Under the pieces are notes generated by a model. It was not told the DNA's origin, searched no databases, and saw nothing but the letters and a program-made list of their open reading frames with translations. This document shows, piece after piece, positions 1 to 13,000 of a stretch of 64,000 nt of DNA. The stretch's first letter is position 1; the number at the start of each line of letters is the position of its first letter. The translations under genes were made by a program, and so were the position numbers. The DNA comes from Flammulina velutipes (taxonomy: Eukaryota; Basidiomycota; Agaricomycetes; Agaricales; Physalacriaceae): the NCBI GenBank assembly GCA_011800155.1, contig CM022371.1, positions 2,046,001 through 2,110,000 on the forward strand, given 5' to 3'.

Positions 1-59
1 TACGCCTCGACATGTTTGAATACAATCCCGAAAATCTAAACATGATGTAGTCATTCCAG

Positions 60-476
60 TCTAATTCTTCGGGCGAGGTTTACGGCGCTAGCTCTCCTCC
101 TCGATTTGAGGATATTACGAACGCGCGCACGCATTCTCGTCGGACACGTTCCCGGTCTCCCGAACGTCGTAACACTTTGCGTTACGATACCACGGACCCG
201 TACTCTGACTGGATTCCGTCATCGTCCTCATCCCATTATGAAAGAAGGGACGGCGACGTGTATTCACTGCATACCCGTGATTACCACTACGCTACAGAGC
301 GTTACCGCGAGCGCGAGCACTACGACCCATACTACAGAACTGAACGGCCAAGGGATGACATCGATTTCTATGATTATGAACAATACGCACGATACCGGGA
401 CGACTACCAAGATTATGCTGAGGATTACTACAGGCGCCACACATACCCAGAATCAAGATACCCTTATTCTTACTGA
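60..476 (+). CDS. 3' end of an RS/RY-rich protein (5' part outside window)
   Basis: Only the last exon is in the window. It follows a likely acceptor CCAG at 56-59; an in-frame TAG at 48-50 shows that the upstream bases are intronic, and TCTAAAC near 35 could be the branch point. The exon encodes about 138 residues rich in Arg, Ser, Tyr and Asp, including HSRRTRSRSPERR, then a Tyr/Arg/Asp-rich tail ending YPYSY. Such tails are typical of SR-type RNA-binding proteins (Tra2-like, U1-70K-like), where they mediate spliceosomal contacts and are phosphorylated. The RNA-binding domain itself would lie to the left of the window, so the family is inferred from composition only. TGA is at 474-476. Confidence 0.6.
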   Translation, partial: SNSSGEVYGASSPPRFEDITNARTHSRRTRSRSPERRNTLRYDTTDPYSDWIPSSSSSHYERRDGDVYSLHTRDYHYATERYREREHYDPYYRTERPRDDIDFYDYEQYARYRDDYQDYAEDYYRRHTYPESRYPYSY

Positions 477-767
477 ACGATAGCATCGCATGGAACTTGT
501 GAGTAGTGTTCTTTTCATTCATCTTCCTGGCTAATTCCTGGTCAGAATTATAACTCTCTTTACCACTCACATTCGGAAAACACGAGGCCTCAGGAACCAT
601 AACGCAATGAACCAGGACAGAACTTTCAGAACGGATTATTATTTGCACGCAAAGCCCCCATATAGCACTATAATTCCATCGTAATTAACAATCTTAAACT
701 GTACTCGTATGATACATCTTCACCCGTACTTAGCTCACTCGAATGTCACCACGGCCATCTTCCGTCA

Positions 768-2140
768 CTATTTCGATTTTCCTTTGACCAAGTTAAGAAG
801 ACGATACTTGTCTTCCCAGCCCATCCCAGTGCGCTTCATTTTCCCTATCTGGGCTATAAGTGTAGCGCATGTCTCGCTGAGAGGATCTGGAGGCAACTCG
901 GTAAAGATTTCGGAGACCAAGAATGTAGGGGAGCTGGGAGAGTCAGCAAGAGGGAGAAGGCGAACAGAAAATGTCGGAGGGACAAGCGAAGAAGACAAGA
1001 CAAAGAGGTGTGCCAGGGGATTTAGGAAGGACGATGGGATGGAATGTGATAGCGATGGTAAGAAGGAAGTCGGCGGGTCGTAGCTATACGATGTAGTTTA
1101 GCAAGCCACGATGAGGAGGGACGGGGCTGACATACCGGACACACATAATGAAGACTTGGAAGTCTTTGACAGGTATGCTCCGCTTGAAGACATCGCTGAA
1201 CCGTAGCAGACCGCGTCCATTGCTCGTGGTACACTCGGGGAACACAACAACAGGTCCTGCCGAGTTTGTGCGGATCTGATCGAGACTCTCCGGTTGAGAG
1301 ACAGCAGAGGTCGGAACGTGTCCCGTAGCCGCCAACATGGAAAGTAACGACACGCGATGGAATCCGACGATGGGGACCTTGTCACTTGGACCTCGTGTGG
1401 GCATCGATACGTTGGCAGAACCGGTACCAGTCCTACGACCAGGTGTGCGGGAGGCCGGGTCTGATTTGGGAACAGACGGGAGTATGGGGAATGCTTGTGG
1501 TACGGGAAGGACGAAGGTAGGATTGAAACTATAGACATGTGTCAAGTTGAGTTACGGTCTTGTGCTGAAATCGTACCGAAATGCTAGCCAGAGAAGCTCT
1601 ATCCAGGATACCCAGTTGGATACGATGATGTCGCCAGACCGCGGTTTCCAGGCTCCAGCAGCTTGATTCCTCCTACGGACAGTTAGGAATACGAAGAGTT
1701 GAAGTAGGATTAACGAACCCTTTCTTCCGTGGGACGCTTGTTACTCGTATACGGAAGAAGCCCATAACGAGCAGAGCAAGTCGAGAGAGAATAGACGTCA
1801 AAAGACTGGTGACCGTACGATGAACGGGGCCAAATGGTTTCTGTATGGACATTAGCGTGTGTTGGTATGTGGCGGGAACTAGAGCTTGCAAGCAGTAGAC
1901 ATAGCCCTTGGACAAGGAGCAGATACACGGCAAGGATAAGCAAGACGATTATAGTTCTAATGGCGCCAATTAGATAGCCCAGCGGTGCGGTAAGTCTTGC
2001 AATTACATCGTTCGCGTCTGCGGGGGCCACTGGGCGCAGGAACGGCTGTATTCCTGTTCCAGGATCCTGCAAATGCTGAGGAAAGAACGCGAGCAATGAA
2101 AAAAAACAGGACGCACTCGGTACGCGCTGTACTTTTCCAT
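768..2140 (-). CDS. LOA1: LOA1/Vps66-like lysophosphatidate acyltransferase
   Basis: PlsC-family membrane acyltransferase, expected to acylate lysophospholipids at the ER or lipid droplet. The model joins six exons. MEKYSAYR (2140-2117) is followed by a GT intron 2116-2067, then DPGTGIQPFLRPVAPA and a long hydrophobic segment (LIGAIRTIIVLLILAVYLLL). Next come KPFGPVHRTVTSLL, then WKPRSGDIIVSNWVSWIELL, the site that replaces the canonical NHx4D, then FNPTFVLPVP and VVFPECTTSNGRG. The C-terminus GMGWEDKYRLLNLVKGKSK ends at 768. The second intron appears to use a GC donor (GCAAGC). In FPECTTSNGRG a Cys replaces the Gly of the usual FPEGT motif. The gene is divergent from TVP38, with 55 bp between the start codons. 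Family is secure; substrate is inferred from yeast Loa1. Confidence 0.85.
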
Positions 2141-2195
2141 GATGGTGGTGAGAGCACAAGCTGCCGGCCGGCACAAACTGCTGTTTCATCCCGCC

Positions 2196-3431
2196 ATGAC
2201 CTCTAAAGCTCGCGCCGGATGTGGACAGGCCTGGTCGCTGTTCAAGACTGTAATAAAGACGGGTATTAGACGCTATCAAAGACTGCATATCTACGGCAAG
2301 GCAAGCCTGCGCTGGCTGCACTTCGAATAGCACTGACCATCATCGTACAGACGTTCATCTGGTTTCTCGTCTTGTTCTACATCTGCTTTGGTTCGTCGCC
2401 CGTTCTAGCTCTCAGCAATCCCTCAGACCTCAACAGGAGCATTCATTATCATCGTGACGCCCGCGCGCATTGCCCAATTTCTATATGACCAAGCTACAAA
2501 GCTCGCCCATCTCCGCCTCGGATGGCTTGTATTGGCCGGCGCAATCAGTGTGTCGATATCGCGTCGCTCTATAACTCACTCTTGAACTCATCCTAGCACT
2601 GGTATCATTCCCTCCACTACTCGGGCATACAACGCTCGTAACCCTCTGCGGCTTTGCGTATGGAATGAAAGGCTTCGCCATCGCCGCCGTTGCTTCTCTC
2701 GTTGCCTCCGCCTTGGTCTTCGCCACTCTTCGCTTCTTCTTCAGCCACCGTCTCAGCCAATGGTCAACACAGAATGCAAAATGGCAAGCTCTGGAATCCG
2801 TTGTCGTCAGTCATCTCTTGCCTTGCTATCTTTATGCCGTAAATTAAAACGCTGCGCAGCGTGCCAAAGGACTGCCACTCATTATCCTCATCCGCATCTC
2901 ACCATTCCCACCATGGGTTTACTCGAACTCACTCTTTGCCGTACGTAAAGTGCTACTCTGACGTTTCTCGCTCGCCTGACAGGCCTCTAGTCCATCGAAC
3001 CCGTCTCATTCTGGCAATTTGTCGCAGCAACATTCTTTGTCTTCCCCAAGCTGCTGCTCCACGTATTTATTGGCTCTCGGATGGCTGCCCTCTCCGACGG
3101 TGAGAACCGTCGCCAAATGGACACTCGTACGTTTCTATCAAACCAATCAACCACTCGCCGGAACTGACCGTATACTTAGAAACCAAGGTCCTCAATGGTC
3201 TCCTGATTGCTACTGGCGTCCTAATCGCCATCTTCACCAGCTGGTGAGTACCACATCAGACTCGTTCGGCCGTATCTAACCGACTTCAGGCTTGTGTACA
3301 CTCTGGTACAGAGGCACATTCGGGAATTGGAGGGGATATCACCTGAAATCGATGAATTGGCGGCGGAAGCGCTCGAAGAATACGACGAATCTGCCCCGCT
3401 TCTCAAGCCATCCGACGAGGAAGAGCGTTGA
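2196..3431 (+). CDS. TVP38: Golgi membrane protein TVP38 (SNARE-associated/TMEM64 family)
   Basis: Multi-pass DedA/VTT-domain protein of the Golgi, probably acting in lipid scrambling or vesicle traffic. Spliced product: MTSKARAGCGQAWSLFKTV, then RYQRLHIYGK joined through a GC-AG intron (AAG|GCAAGC...TACAG) to TFIWFLVLFYICFG, then AFIIIVTPARIAQFLYD, TLVSFPPLLGHTTLVTLCGF, the core AKGLPLIILIRISPFPPW and VFPKLLLHVFIGSRM, a final TM (GLLIATGVLIAIFTSW) and an acidic tail ending PSDEEER. About seven short introns. The signature G-[FW]-x-YG and R-x-SPFPPW regions are intact. The start is the first ATG before the conserved RYxRLxIYGK block. An in-frame ATG further upstream (2139) would overlap the 5' end of the divergent acyltransferase. 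Confidence 0.9.
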
Positions 3432-3509
3432 CGGACTCAGCTCTGTTTATTTATGTTATATCTCATTCATGCGGATATAGGGATTGCAGTCGTAGATCGT
3501 TTACAACAT

Positions 3510-4779
3510 TCAGTAATAATGCAAGAATAGTAAACTAAGACTGGCACCGACGAGGAAGACGAGCACGAATAATCTGCCATCTTTCGCACGTCTTCTCGCC
3601 TCTCGTAACTGCACATTGCCCTTCTCCATGGTTTCCGTCGTAGCCATTGCGTCTTCGTACAACTGGTCCGTGAGTTCCGTCTGTTGCGTCAGATGGGACA
3701 CCAACTCCATCTGCAGCGCACTGATATCCAAGAGGCGTGATTCAGCCTGTTTTACAGATTCTAACTTGTCCTGAACCCCCCGAAGAATGCTGGCGTTCTC
3801 CTCTTCAAACTGGAGAATCTGTGATGCTGACAATTCGATATCGTCGTCGTCGTCCGATAGAGATGGGGTATCAATGACGGGAGGAGGCGCATCAAAGCGT
3901 GGTGTACGAGGTGAAGGCGCGCCTATGGTCGCGGCAATGAGAGATGAAGAGGCTCCACCTAGCCAGCTGGAGCTTCCGGGAGCTTCCATATCGAAAGACG
4001 GATCCCGACGACCTATAGACAGGGCCTCACGAGCAGCTCCCGATCCTAGTGTCTTGGATCTCTCTAGCTCTCGCTTGACGCGTTCCTCCTGCATGACCTT
4101 TTGATTCTGACTGGCTTCCGCCAGCCGTCGGGATAGATACCAGGTTATTCCCGACCGGTGCACCGCAGTGAAATCTGATGCACCAGCGGAATCATCCCCT
4201 CTCAGCCTCGAGGGCAACCACCTCGTCAGCGTGTTGGCCTTGCTTGCGAGCAGTTCTAGACGGCCTATAGACAAAATGTCCTAAAGGTGGGTGCTCAGGA
4301 AGAGGAGGTCCCAGCGAAGAGACGCGTACGTTTTTCTAGGGCTTCCATCTCTTTGACTCTGTCGGCACACTTGGAAAGAATAAGGCGCGCTTGTAGGTCT
4401 ATCTGGTCACGTTCTTCGTTTGTGAGTTGTTGAATAGAGGCCCATGATTGCTGGTCTGCCCCGGAGAAGTCTATGGAATGCGGAGAGGAGCGAGAAAGTC
4501 CGCTTCGTCGTGAGTCGACATTGAGGTACGGTTTGCGGATGCTGCTGAGCATTGTCGTGAGATTCGTTATGTGAGAGAGCTAAAGACATGAGGCTGAGAT
4601 GAGTAGTATACAAAGGTAGAACTTACAATCTTGTATGCCTCTGCGACGTATTCTTGGCCGCCAGGAATATCGGTATGCTCTGCTTTGCGCTTATGAACAT
4701 TGCTAGACGATGCCGGCGTCGTCTGGACAGATTTTGTTACAGCGAGCTTAAAATCCGCAGTTCTGTCGATGCAGCCCAT
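3510..4779 (-). CDS. UFE1: ER t-SNARE Ufe1 / syntaxin-18
   Basis: Qa-SNARE for retrograde Golgi-to-ER fusion and ER membrane fusion. Exon 1 (from 4779) gives MGCIDRTADFKLAVTKSVQT, matching the syntaxin-18 N-terminal family signature DRTxEFK. Splicing to LSHITNLTTMLSSIRKPYLN and then to RLELLASKANTLTRWLPSRL keeps the frame; in the second intron only the acceptor TATAG before GCCGTC restores it. Residues HRSGITWYLSRRLAEASQNQ precede a disordered acidic linker (SLSDDDDDIELS). The SNARE helix includes LLDISALQMELVSHLTQQ, whose central Gln suits the zero layer. A C-terminal anchor (LFVLVFLVGASLSLLFL) ends in HYY. The reading frame is open upstream of 4779, but that extension has no family similarity. 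Confidence 0.88.
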
Positions 4780-5339
4780 GGTGGTAAAAGACAAGAAAGT
4801 AGAACAAGGCAACGTAGAAATACAAGTGCAAGTCGTGGCATCACTCTTGACCTCGATTCGGCAATATTTACACGTGACTCGATCATATAAAGGGACCAAA
4901 CTTTTATTTTCCTCTTCTTCCAACGACGTTGACGATGGGCGACTTTTGGAGAGACGTGCAAGCTTTGCTCTGCGTCTTTTCAGCCCATTTTTAGTCGAAG
5001 AAAGACCAAGGTCCTCGTTTGAGGCGGGTATTGTCTGTTACACCAGTGCTTGCCATAGTTTGCGACGTACATTCACTTTTTGTATAAATCATGAAATTGA
5101 CTCGAGCCTTTCAGCAATTTTCGTGTCGCCTTCCCGAACCTTGGAAAGTGAGTTCAAAGGCTGTTTCCACGTGTACGCGAAGTGTAGACATGCTCTGATC
5201 GTCTCCCTTTCACTTCGCGCTTGCCTCGCCTTCCCCACGCGACTGAAGATGCATTGATATACTACCTTTGATCGCCCCTTGCTCACTATTTTATCTCGAC
5301 CTGCTTATCTGGCTTGCTTCCCTACCCCCACATCCTACC
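4780..5339. other. Intergenic region between divergent genes UFE1 and the AhpC/TSA-like gene
   Basis: 560 bp between two divergent start codons, so both promoters should lie here. A TATAAAT-like sequence occurs near 5080, about 255 bp upstream of the right-hand ATG. That is too far to be a simple proximal TATA box unless the 5' UTR is long. The open frames that cross this stretch look like chance extensions, with low-complexity translations and no motifs. Confidence 0.5.
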
Positions 5340-6874
5340 ATGGCTACCGTCCTCCCACCGCCACCCAAAAAGATCAAACGAAAGCCCGTACCGTCTGCTG
5401 AGGCTGTCGAGACTGTCCTGTCTTTGAACATCGTCGAACGATACCCGCCACCCGACCCGAACGATCCTTTTGCGCCACTCTCTGTATTGCGGAGTCGGTC
5501 CAGCACCGTCTCGGGACGCGTCCAGACGAACAGCTTCACTCCCCGCCATGTATCCGCTCCCATAACACCGCCTCTTTCACCCGAGGAGCCACTCAGACTC
5601 CCGGCCAAAGTTATTACGCACAAAGAAAGCCATTATCGAAGACGCTCCCAGTCGATTCCCTTCCCCTCCCCACCGACGCCGTCTTCTAATACCGCCTTCC
5701 GTGCTTCTTCTGCTCCTCTCTCCCTACCGGACAGTGGTAGCGATACGGATTCTAGCAACTTCTCATCATGTCCGAACGCGACCACCACGCGTAACGTAGT
5801 TGCAAGAATCTTCCTAGCCAAGAAATCTAGCACCGCAAGTATATCCAGCGATGCCGGTTGGGGCGACAAGCGAAGCCTCCGCAAAGTATCCGCAGCATCC
5901 TCTCTGCCGATGTCTTCTCCCAGGAACGATCGCACTCTGTCCACCAGAGGCTCGACAGACTCACGGCCAGTCCCATCGAGAATGCGCAACGTAGAGCAAG
6001 GCTACTATTCACATCCCGAAACTTCAACGCGTAAGAAACGCTCTACCCTCGTTTCTTCGGTGATCGTGCCCACAGAGTCTTTTTCATCATCCTACGTCGA
6101 TATCTCTACACCATCGCAGTCTGTCTGCGATGACCGATCATCCACCCAAGAGGCGTGTCCAACCTCCCTCATACCTCCCCTGCCTCAAACGTCGACCGAA
6201 TGGCTCCCTCCAACATCAATGCAGCTCGCACAAGTAGCGTCTGTCCCACTCATCGCAGCTTCAGGCTTGCGTGTACCATTCGGTTCCGTATTCGCCAAAT
6301 CCCCCGCAATCGTCATCTTCATACGGCATTTCTGGTGTCCTCTATGCCAGGACTATATCGCTTCCCTGGCGTCGCTTGCACCACGTCAAGCGCGGATAGT
6401 GATTATCTCGAACGGGTCGAACGGGCTAATCGACAAATACAAGCAGATGTTCGGGATCAGTTTTGAGATGTACGTCGATCCTGGGATGGAAATTTATCGA
6501 GCCCTAGGGATGAGGAATGCTGGGTATTCCAAGAAGGGGGCAACATTTGGAGGGCTTGCGATGGTGGTACTGAGAGCGTTAAGAGTTGGTATGCCGGTAT
6601 GGGAGAGAGGGGGAGACGTGGGGCAGCTTGGTGGCGAGTTCATTCTAGGACCTGGGTATGTTGTTTCTTCTGCGCCTTCTGTGAATGTAGGCTTATGATC
6701 ATGCGTAGTTTGAAGTGCTCATGGGCACATCGGATGCAGACACCAAAGGGACATGTGCCAGTTGCTTCTCTTCTCGAGGAGGCTGGCATCAAGACGCAGG
6801 AGTGCGTAGAAAGCCGGCGCAAGTCCATGAGGCTGTACCCCGATGCTAGTTATGGCTGTATGGTTGGAAAATGA
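5340..6874 (+). CDS. AhpC/TSA-type (PRXL2-like) thioredoxin-fold protein with long disordered N-terminus
   Basis: Two exons. The start is MATVLPPPPKKIKRKP; an upstream in-frame ATG exists but lacks conservation features. Residues 1 to about 320 are Ser/Pro-rich and disordered. The C-terminal third is a thioredoxin fold: LPQTSTEWLPPTS, FAKSPAIVIFIRHFWCPLCQ with a CPLC redox pair, RQARIVIISNGSNGLIDKY, EMYVDPGMEIYRALGM and GGEFILGPG. The 5' splice site falls in LGPG (GTATGT); exon 2 continues LKCSWAHRMQTPKGHVP and ends MVGK. The domain matches the AhpC/TSA antioxidant family (PRXL2/FAM213-like), implying a thiol redox or peroxide role. No substrate can be read from the sequence. The long N-terminal region may regulate or tether the enzyme. 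Confidence 0.82.
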
Positions 6875-7045
6875 GCGACTATGGGACTGTAATTATATGT
6901 ACGATCTACAATACTGTAAACACTATTACTTGGGCAGAGCTGTAATCCTTCGTGGGAAAGCAGCATGTGACCACAAATCATACATGACTCCTGTCGTAGC
7001 CTGGAGATCCCTGCTCGAAAACGTTCGTTGGAACTCTCTTATATA

Positions 7046-7522
7046 GAGCCTGGTTCAGAGGGAGGGGGTAGGAGGCGTAGGTCCCTCTATCAAAATATTT
7101 TGATGATCCGAGTGATGGCCTCCTTGCGGCACATCACGGGATATTTCAACCTGTGGCGTTCTCATCAATTCGCGGCTCTCTGTATCCACTACAGACCTTA
7201 GCACTGAAGTGTACCTCCAAGTTAGATTAGTAAAAAGCTCTAACCGTCTTGAGAGTGTTTCGTTGTCCCGTTTCTTACAGTATTGGTTGTAAGCCCTTGT
7301 AAATATTGTAAAGGGTAACTTGTGGTGTGTTTAACTGCTTACTGGGCAATATTTAACGAATAGAGTCAGCCGAGAACTATTGACTCGAGCTCACTAATAT
7401 TTCAATTATTGTAGTGAAACTTGCGCCACGACGCAATGACCGGACCGACGGCCATCACTCGGATCATCAAAATCTTTTGATAGAGGGACCTACGCCAACG
7501 AACCCCTCCCTCTGCACCAGTC
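7046..7522. mobile_element. MITE-like element, about 72-bp terminal inverted repeats, TA flanks
   Basis: The left end (7046-7120) and the reverse complement of the right end (7451-7522) match over about 70 bp with a few mismatches and small gaps. The shared core is GGCGTAGGTCCCTCTATC..., followed by TTTGATGATCCGAGTGATGG. A TA dinucleotide flanks each side (7044-7045 and 7523-7524), as expected for Tc1/mariner-type target duplication. Each TIR contains a palindrome or near-palindrome (ATCAAAATATTTTGAT, 7089-7104). The 330-bp interior has no credible ORF, so the element is non-autonomous. It lies between the AhpC/TSA gene end and the start of the kinase at 7605, so it may affect that promoter. 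Confidence 0.8.
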
Positions 7523-7604
7523 TACTCCTGTCGGTATTTGTTCATTTCCATCTACGCGATATGCCGCCACCATCTTGCCTGCGCTAATTCAAGCTCGCCT
7601 CTAA

Positions 7605-9466
7605 ATGCTGCGTAGGCATTCGATATCGCGAAATGCGCGTGCTGCAGCTTTACTGGATAGTGCATGGTGCACACGACGTTCAGAATCCACGGCCCTACAC
7701 TTTTACCAGAATCGCCAACTGGAATTGTATGCTTCCAAGGAGGCAAAACCAGTGACATTGAGACAGCTGGTGCGTTGATGCTACTGCCTTGATTGCTGCT
7801 CACTTACAGAGCGTTAGATATTCTTCGGCCGTTCAACACTGGAAAAGCCACGGCTGATCACTGTACGTCCGACAGTGTATCCCAGAAAGATTCTTAACAC
7901 CCAAATAAAGAGTGCAAATTATGTACGCACAGAGCTTCCGATTCGCATTGCCCATCGACTCCGAGACCTTCAAACCCTCCCATACGTGGTTGTAACGCAG
8001 GAGGGCGTTGCCAGAGTGTACGAGGTTCGATCTTTCGTATGAAAGGCTTCACATTCTTAACCTTATCTTTCTAGCTGTACTGGCTGGCGTTCGAGAAGTC
8101 GGTGTTTCGCCTCATACCTCAAATAACAGGCCACTCATGCGATTCAGATTTCGCCGCTACCCCATAATACAAACCCTTGAGGATAACGACAAGTTTTGCA
8201 CATTTTTACGCCAAATTTTGAATGAACAGTAAGCTACCGTTGCTTCATACCTTTCTCATGACTCAATATCATCAGTGCGACGGTTATACCCAATCTATAT
8301 CTTGGCCTCTCTCTCTCTTCACCTCATCTCCCTCCCGATCAATTAGATTCGTTCATGCGCCGCATGTTAACCTCTAGGATATCCCGACGCGTATTGGCAG
8401 AACATCACCTCGCACTCTCCGCAGCCTACAACAATGGACAAGGACCTTACTCTCCCAAACACGATGTCGGTATAATTTCGACGGAGTTAGACGTCCACGC
8501 CAGTGTACAGAGATGCATAACCCTTTTACGGTCTCGGTATCTTCCTGGAAATCAGGAATGGCCGCAAATCATCGCTGATGGACATCTGGGCACCAGGTTT
8601 GCATACATCAAGGAGCACCTTGAGTACGCGTTACATTTTACGTTACTTGGCCTTCCATTCTTACTTCTGTGTCTAGATACATTGTCTTCGAGCTTCTGAA
8701 GAATGTGGGTGATATGCAGTAGTGAAATTCAACGTTCACACAACATTGCTCTCTCTAGTCCTTGTATGCAACACGACTTCACCATCCTGATGCGCGCCCC
8801 CCTCCTCCCATAACTATCACTATCGCGGAAGGCGTGAACGATGTTAGCATTCGTGTATCAGATCAAGGTAATTTCAGACATGTATACGTTATCGTGGCTT
8901 ACCTACATTCAACTTGTCAGGAGGAGGTCTTTCCCTGTCCAATCTCCAAATCAGCTCGCCGGCCGACCTGTTCTCGTTCTCTCACGTCAAGAATGCGACG
9001 AGGTTGCAAACCTCGCGCCTCGGGGCGTTACGGACCGTGATTAGCGAACCGGATGGATTAAAAGCGACTGTCAACGAGCAGGTGGCGCGGTGGAGACAGC
9101 GGAATGATTCCGACGTGAATGGAGATGAACATGCAGGCGCTGGATATGTTGAACAGCGAATTGGAATTGGGCTCCCCATGAGTCACATTTTCTCAACGTG
9201 CGTTGCATTCCGAGACGATAGACAGATGCTGAACCCGAGTGTTGCGCAGTTACTTTGGTGGCACGCTGGGGCTCATGTCGCTTGATGGATGGGGTAGGTT
9301 CATTTCCGTGACATTCGCAAACCTGGTGCTGACGGAAGGTACTTACTTTGCATAGGCACGGATGCGTATCTGCGTCTACCCAAGCTGGCAAGTCCATTCT
9401 CTCGGTTGATAGATACGGCGTAACTGATTTGTGTAGGGCACGAACCTTGAGGGTATTGAGGTCTGA
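7605..9466 (+). CDS. Mitochondrial protein kinase of the PDK/BCKDK family
   Basis: GHKL-type kinase that phosphorylates the E1 subunit of pyruvate or branched-chain 2-oxoacid dehydrogenase in the matrix. At least nine exons. MLRRHSISRNARAAALLDSA is an Arg-rich presequence. Next come HFYQNRQLELYASKEAKPVT LRQL|IFFGRSTLEKPRLIT|SANYVRTELPIRIAHRL, LYWLAFEK|FRRYPIIQTLEDNDKF and FMRRMLTSRISRRVLAEHH. Then come DGHLGTRFAYIKEHLEY, the N-box ELLKN|SLYATRLHH, ITITIAEGVNDVSIRV, the G1 box SDQGGGLS, the G2 box RIGIGLPMS, and TLGLMSLDGWGTDAYLRLPK. The final intron has a GC donor (CTG|GCAAGT). C-terminus GTNLEGIEV. The FFGR and NYVRTELP blocks favour the BCKDK-like branch, but PDK is not excluded. Confidence 0.9.
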
Positions 9467-9686
9467 GATAGCGAGCTCAGACAGAGTGTGCAATAGCTAC
9501 TTGACATCGCATTAAGGGTGACATTGAGCCGCTAAGGCATGTATATAGCTGAGATGGCAGTGCTGTGACCGAAATTGTGTGATCCGGCGCTTGTCAATCT
9601 CTGACTGTCTCTATCTTGTCGATTGTAAATTCCTACATGGGCCACTGACCGTCTTGCGCTGCCTCTGTACTATTATTTCATCCAGC

Positions 9687-10945
9687 ATGTCGCAATTGAC
9701 TCGAAGTGATACTTTGCCGCCACCAGCATACAGCGAGCGGGAATTGGACGCTAAGATCGCCTCGGCCTTGGAAGCATCGTTGCATGTCGCGCAGCCCAAC
9801 AAGCAGCGCGCGCGGGACGACGAGGAATGGGAGGAATGGGACGAGTCTGCCTTTGAAGCAGCCGCAACTCATCAACAGCAGCAGCCTCGGGACAGAGCAT
9901 CATCCAGCTCGACGGCGAAGACATCGTCGTCGCCGCGAGCTTTACCGTATCCATCCCCAGATCGCACCAATCCATCCTCGCCCACCATTCGACCACTGAA
10001 CATCCACAAGAAGAGCAGGTCCGCGTCTTCATCGAATTCAGGAGGATCTTCGGAAAAGCAGCGTCCAAGTTGGTACGCAGATGCTGGCTTACAATCTGGC
10101 GCATCTTCAAGCTCGAGTTCAGGACCGTCGCAGCAGATGGCGCCACCGTCGTTTGTCGTGCAGAACGCCGCCGAGAGTGACGACGACGACGACGAGACAG
10201 CGCCTCCTCCTTTCACTGCTGTTGGGCCGTCGCTGGACGGGCCACCCTTCGAACAAGTTGAGCCGCCCTATTCGATTCGCCAAACACCCCAACCTGCTCC
10301 AAGTCCAAGACCGCCCTCTGTGTATGGCTCACCAAACGTTCTGCGTCCTCCTCCTTCACCGCCTTCGCCTCCGTGTGTTTGTTTCCCTTTTTCTTTTCTG
10401 CAACTCTAACTATTTTCAGTAGGCGCCCTGCTTCATATAGCGAACCAGTATCTTCTCCCAGTCAACGGATGAGCTTTAATCCATCTATGGCATACAACAA
10501 CAAGACCGGGGATAGCCCTCGCGTGCACAACGTACACCAGATCCAGAGTCTCGATGCCATGTCGTTATACAAGTACGTCTGACACATACTTCTTCGTAGG
10601 TTCAGCTCTGACTTACCCAACAGTTCATCTGTTGCCGCCCACCTGGTCGCATCGAGCCCGCCGCAACGACCTCAATCGTCAGTGAACAGTAATCTGTGCG
10701 CATGCTGAACTGACAATGTCCGTAGATATATCTCGCCTCAGCGGCCCACGAGTCTTATGCCCCAGTCCTCGTACAAACGAGAGTCTTGGATACCTGCTCC
10801 GGTTTCGCCTGTACCAACATACCCACATGTCCGACCACATTCTCACTATGCTTCCTCTACGAATGTCTCTGAATCTTTGCGGCCCTTGCAGAATCAAGGG
10901 AGATGGGCGAATTCGGAGCAAGAGCTTTCTAATTTCTTTCGCTAA
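9687..10945 (+). CDS. Hypothetical low-complexity protein, Ser/Pro-rich
   Basis: I do not recognise a family. The start MSQLTRSDTLPPPAYSERE is followed by an acidic EEWEEWDESAFEAAA patch, Gln and Ser runs, a DDDDDE run and Pro-rich stretches (FTAVGPSLDGPPFEQVEPPY). Exon 1 ends in PSPPSPP at a GTGTGT donor. Later exons give RRPASYSEPVSSPSQRMSF, QIQSLDAMSLY, SSVAAHLVASSPPQRPQ and a last exon ending SEQELSNFFR. Four or more exons, about 380 residues. PPxY-like motifs (PPPAYS, PPY) could bind WW domains, for example those of Rsp5-type ligases; that is an inference from short motifs. Predicted to be mostly disordered. Confidence 0.7.
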
Positions 10946-11142
10946 GTGTATTAGTTGTAAGTTATTGTATGCATACTGTACTATTGTCTTTATACCCAAG
11001 CATGTGATTTTGGGCGTGGCGCACTTTTAAATGGAGCACGCAAAGGATAGAAAGATGCATACTTTTTGTTGACAAGTATTTGGAATTTGAACTGCCTGGC
11101 AACGTTCGATCAATTGCGCCTTCATTCACTCTCTACGATACC

Positions 11143-13000
<1,858 letters not shown>

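Noticed and set aside
709..1083. 124-codon plus-strand frame
   Set aside because: Antisense to the last exon of the LOA1-like gene.
4700..5257. 185-codon plus-strand frame
   Set aside because: It overlaps the Ufe1 first exon antisense, has no motif, and the real gene explains the sequence.
8701..8730. A 14-nt micro-intron (GTGATATGCAGTAG) in the N-box of the PDK/BCKDK kinase
   Set aside because: A normal intron from GTGGGT to CTCTCTAG gives ELLKN-SLYATRLHH in frame and matches the family, so no micro-intron is needed.
9071..9493. 140-codon minus-strand frame
   Set aside because: Antisense to the C-terminal exons of the mitochondrial kinase.
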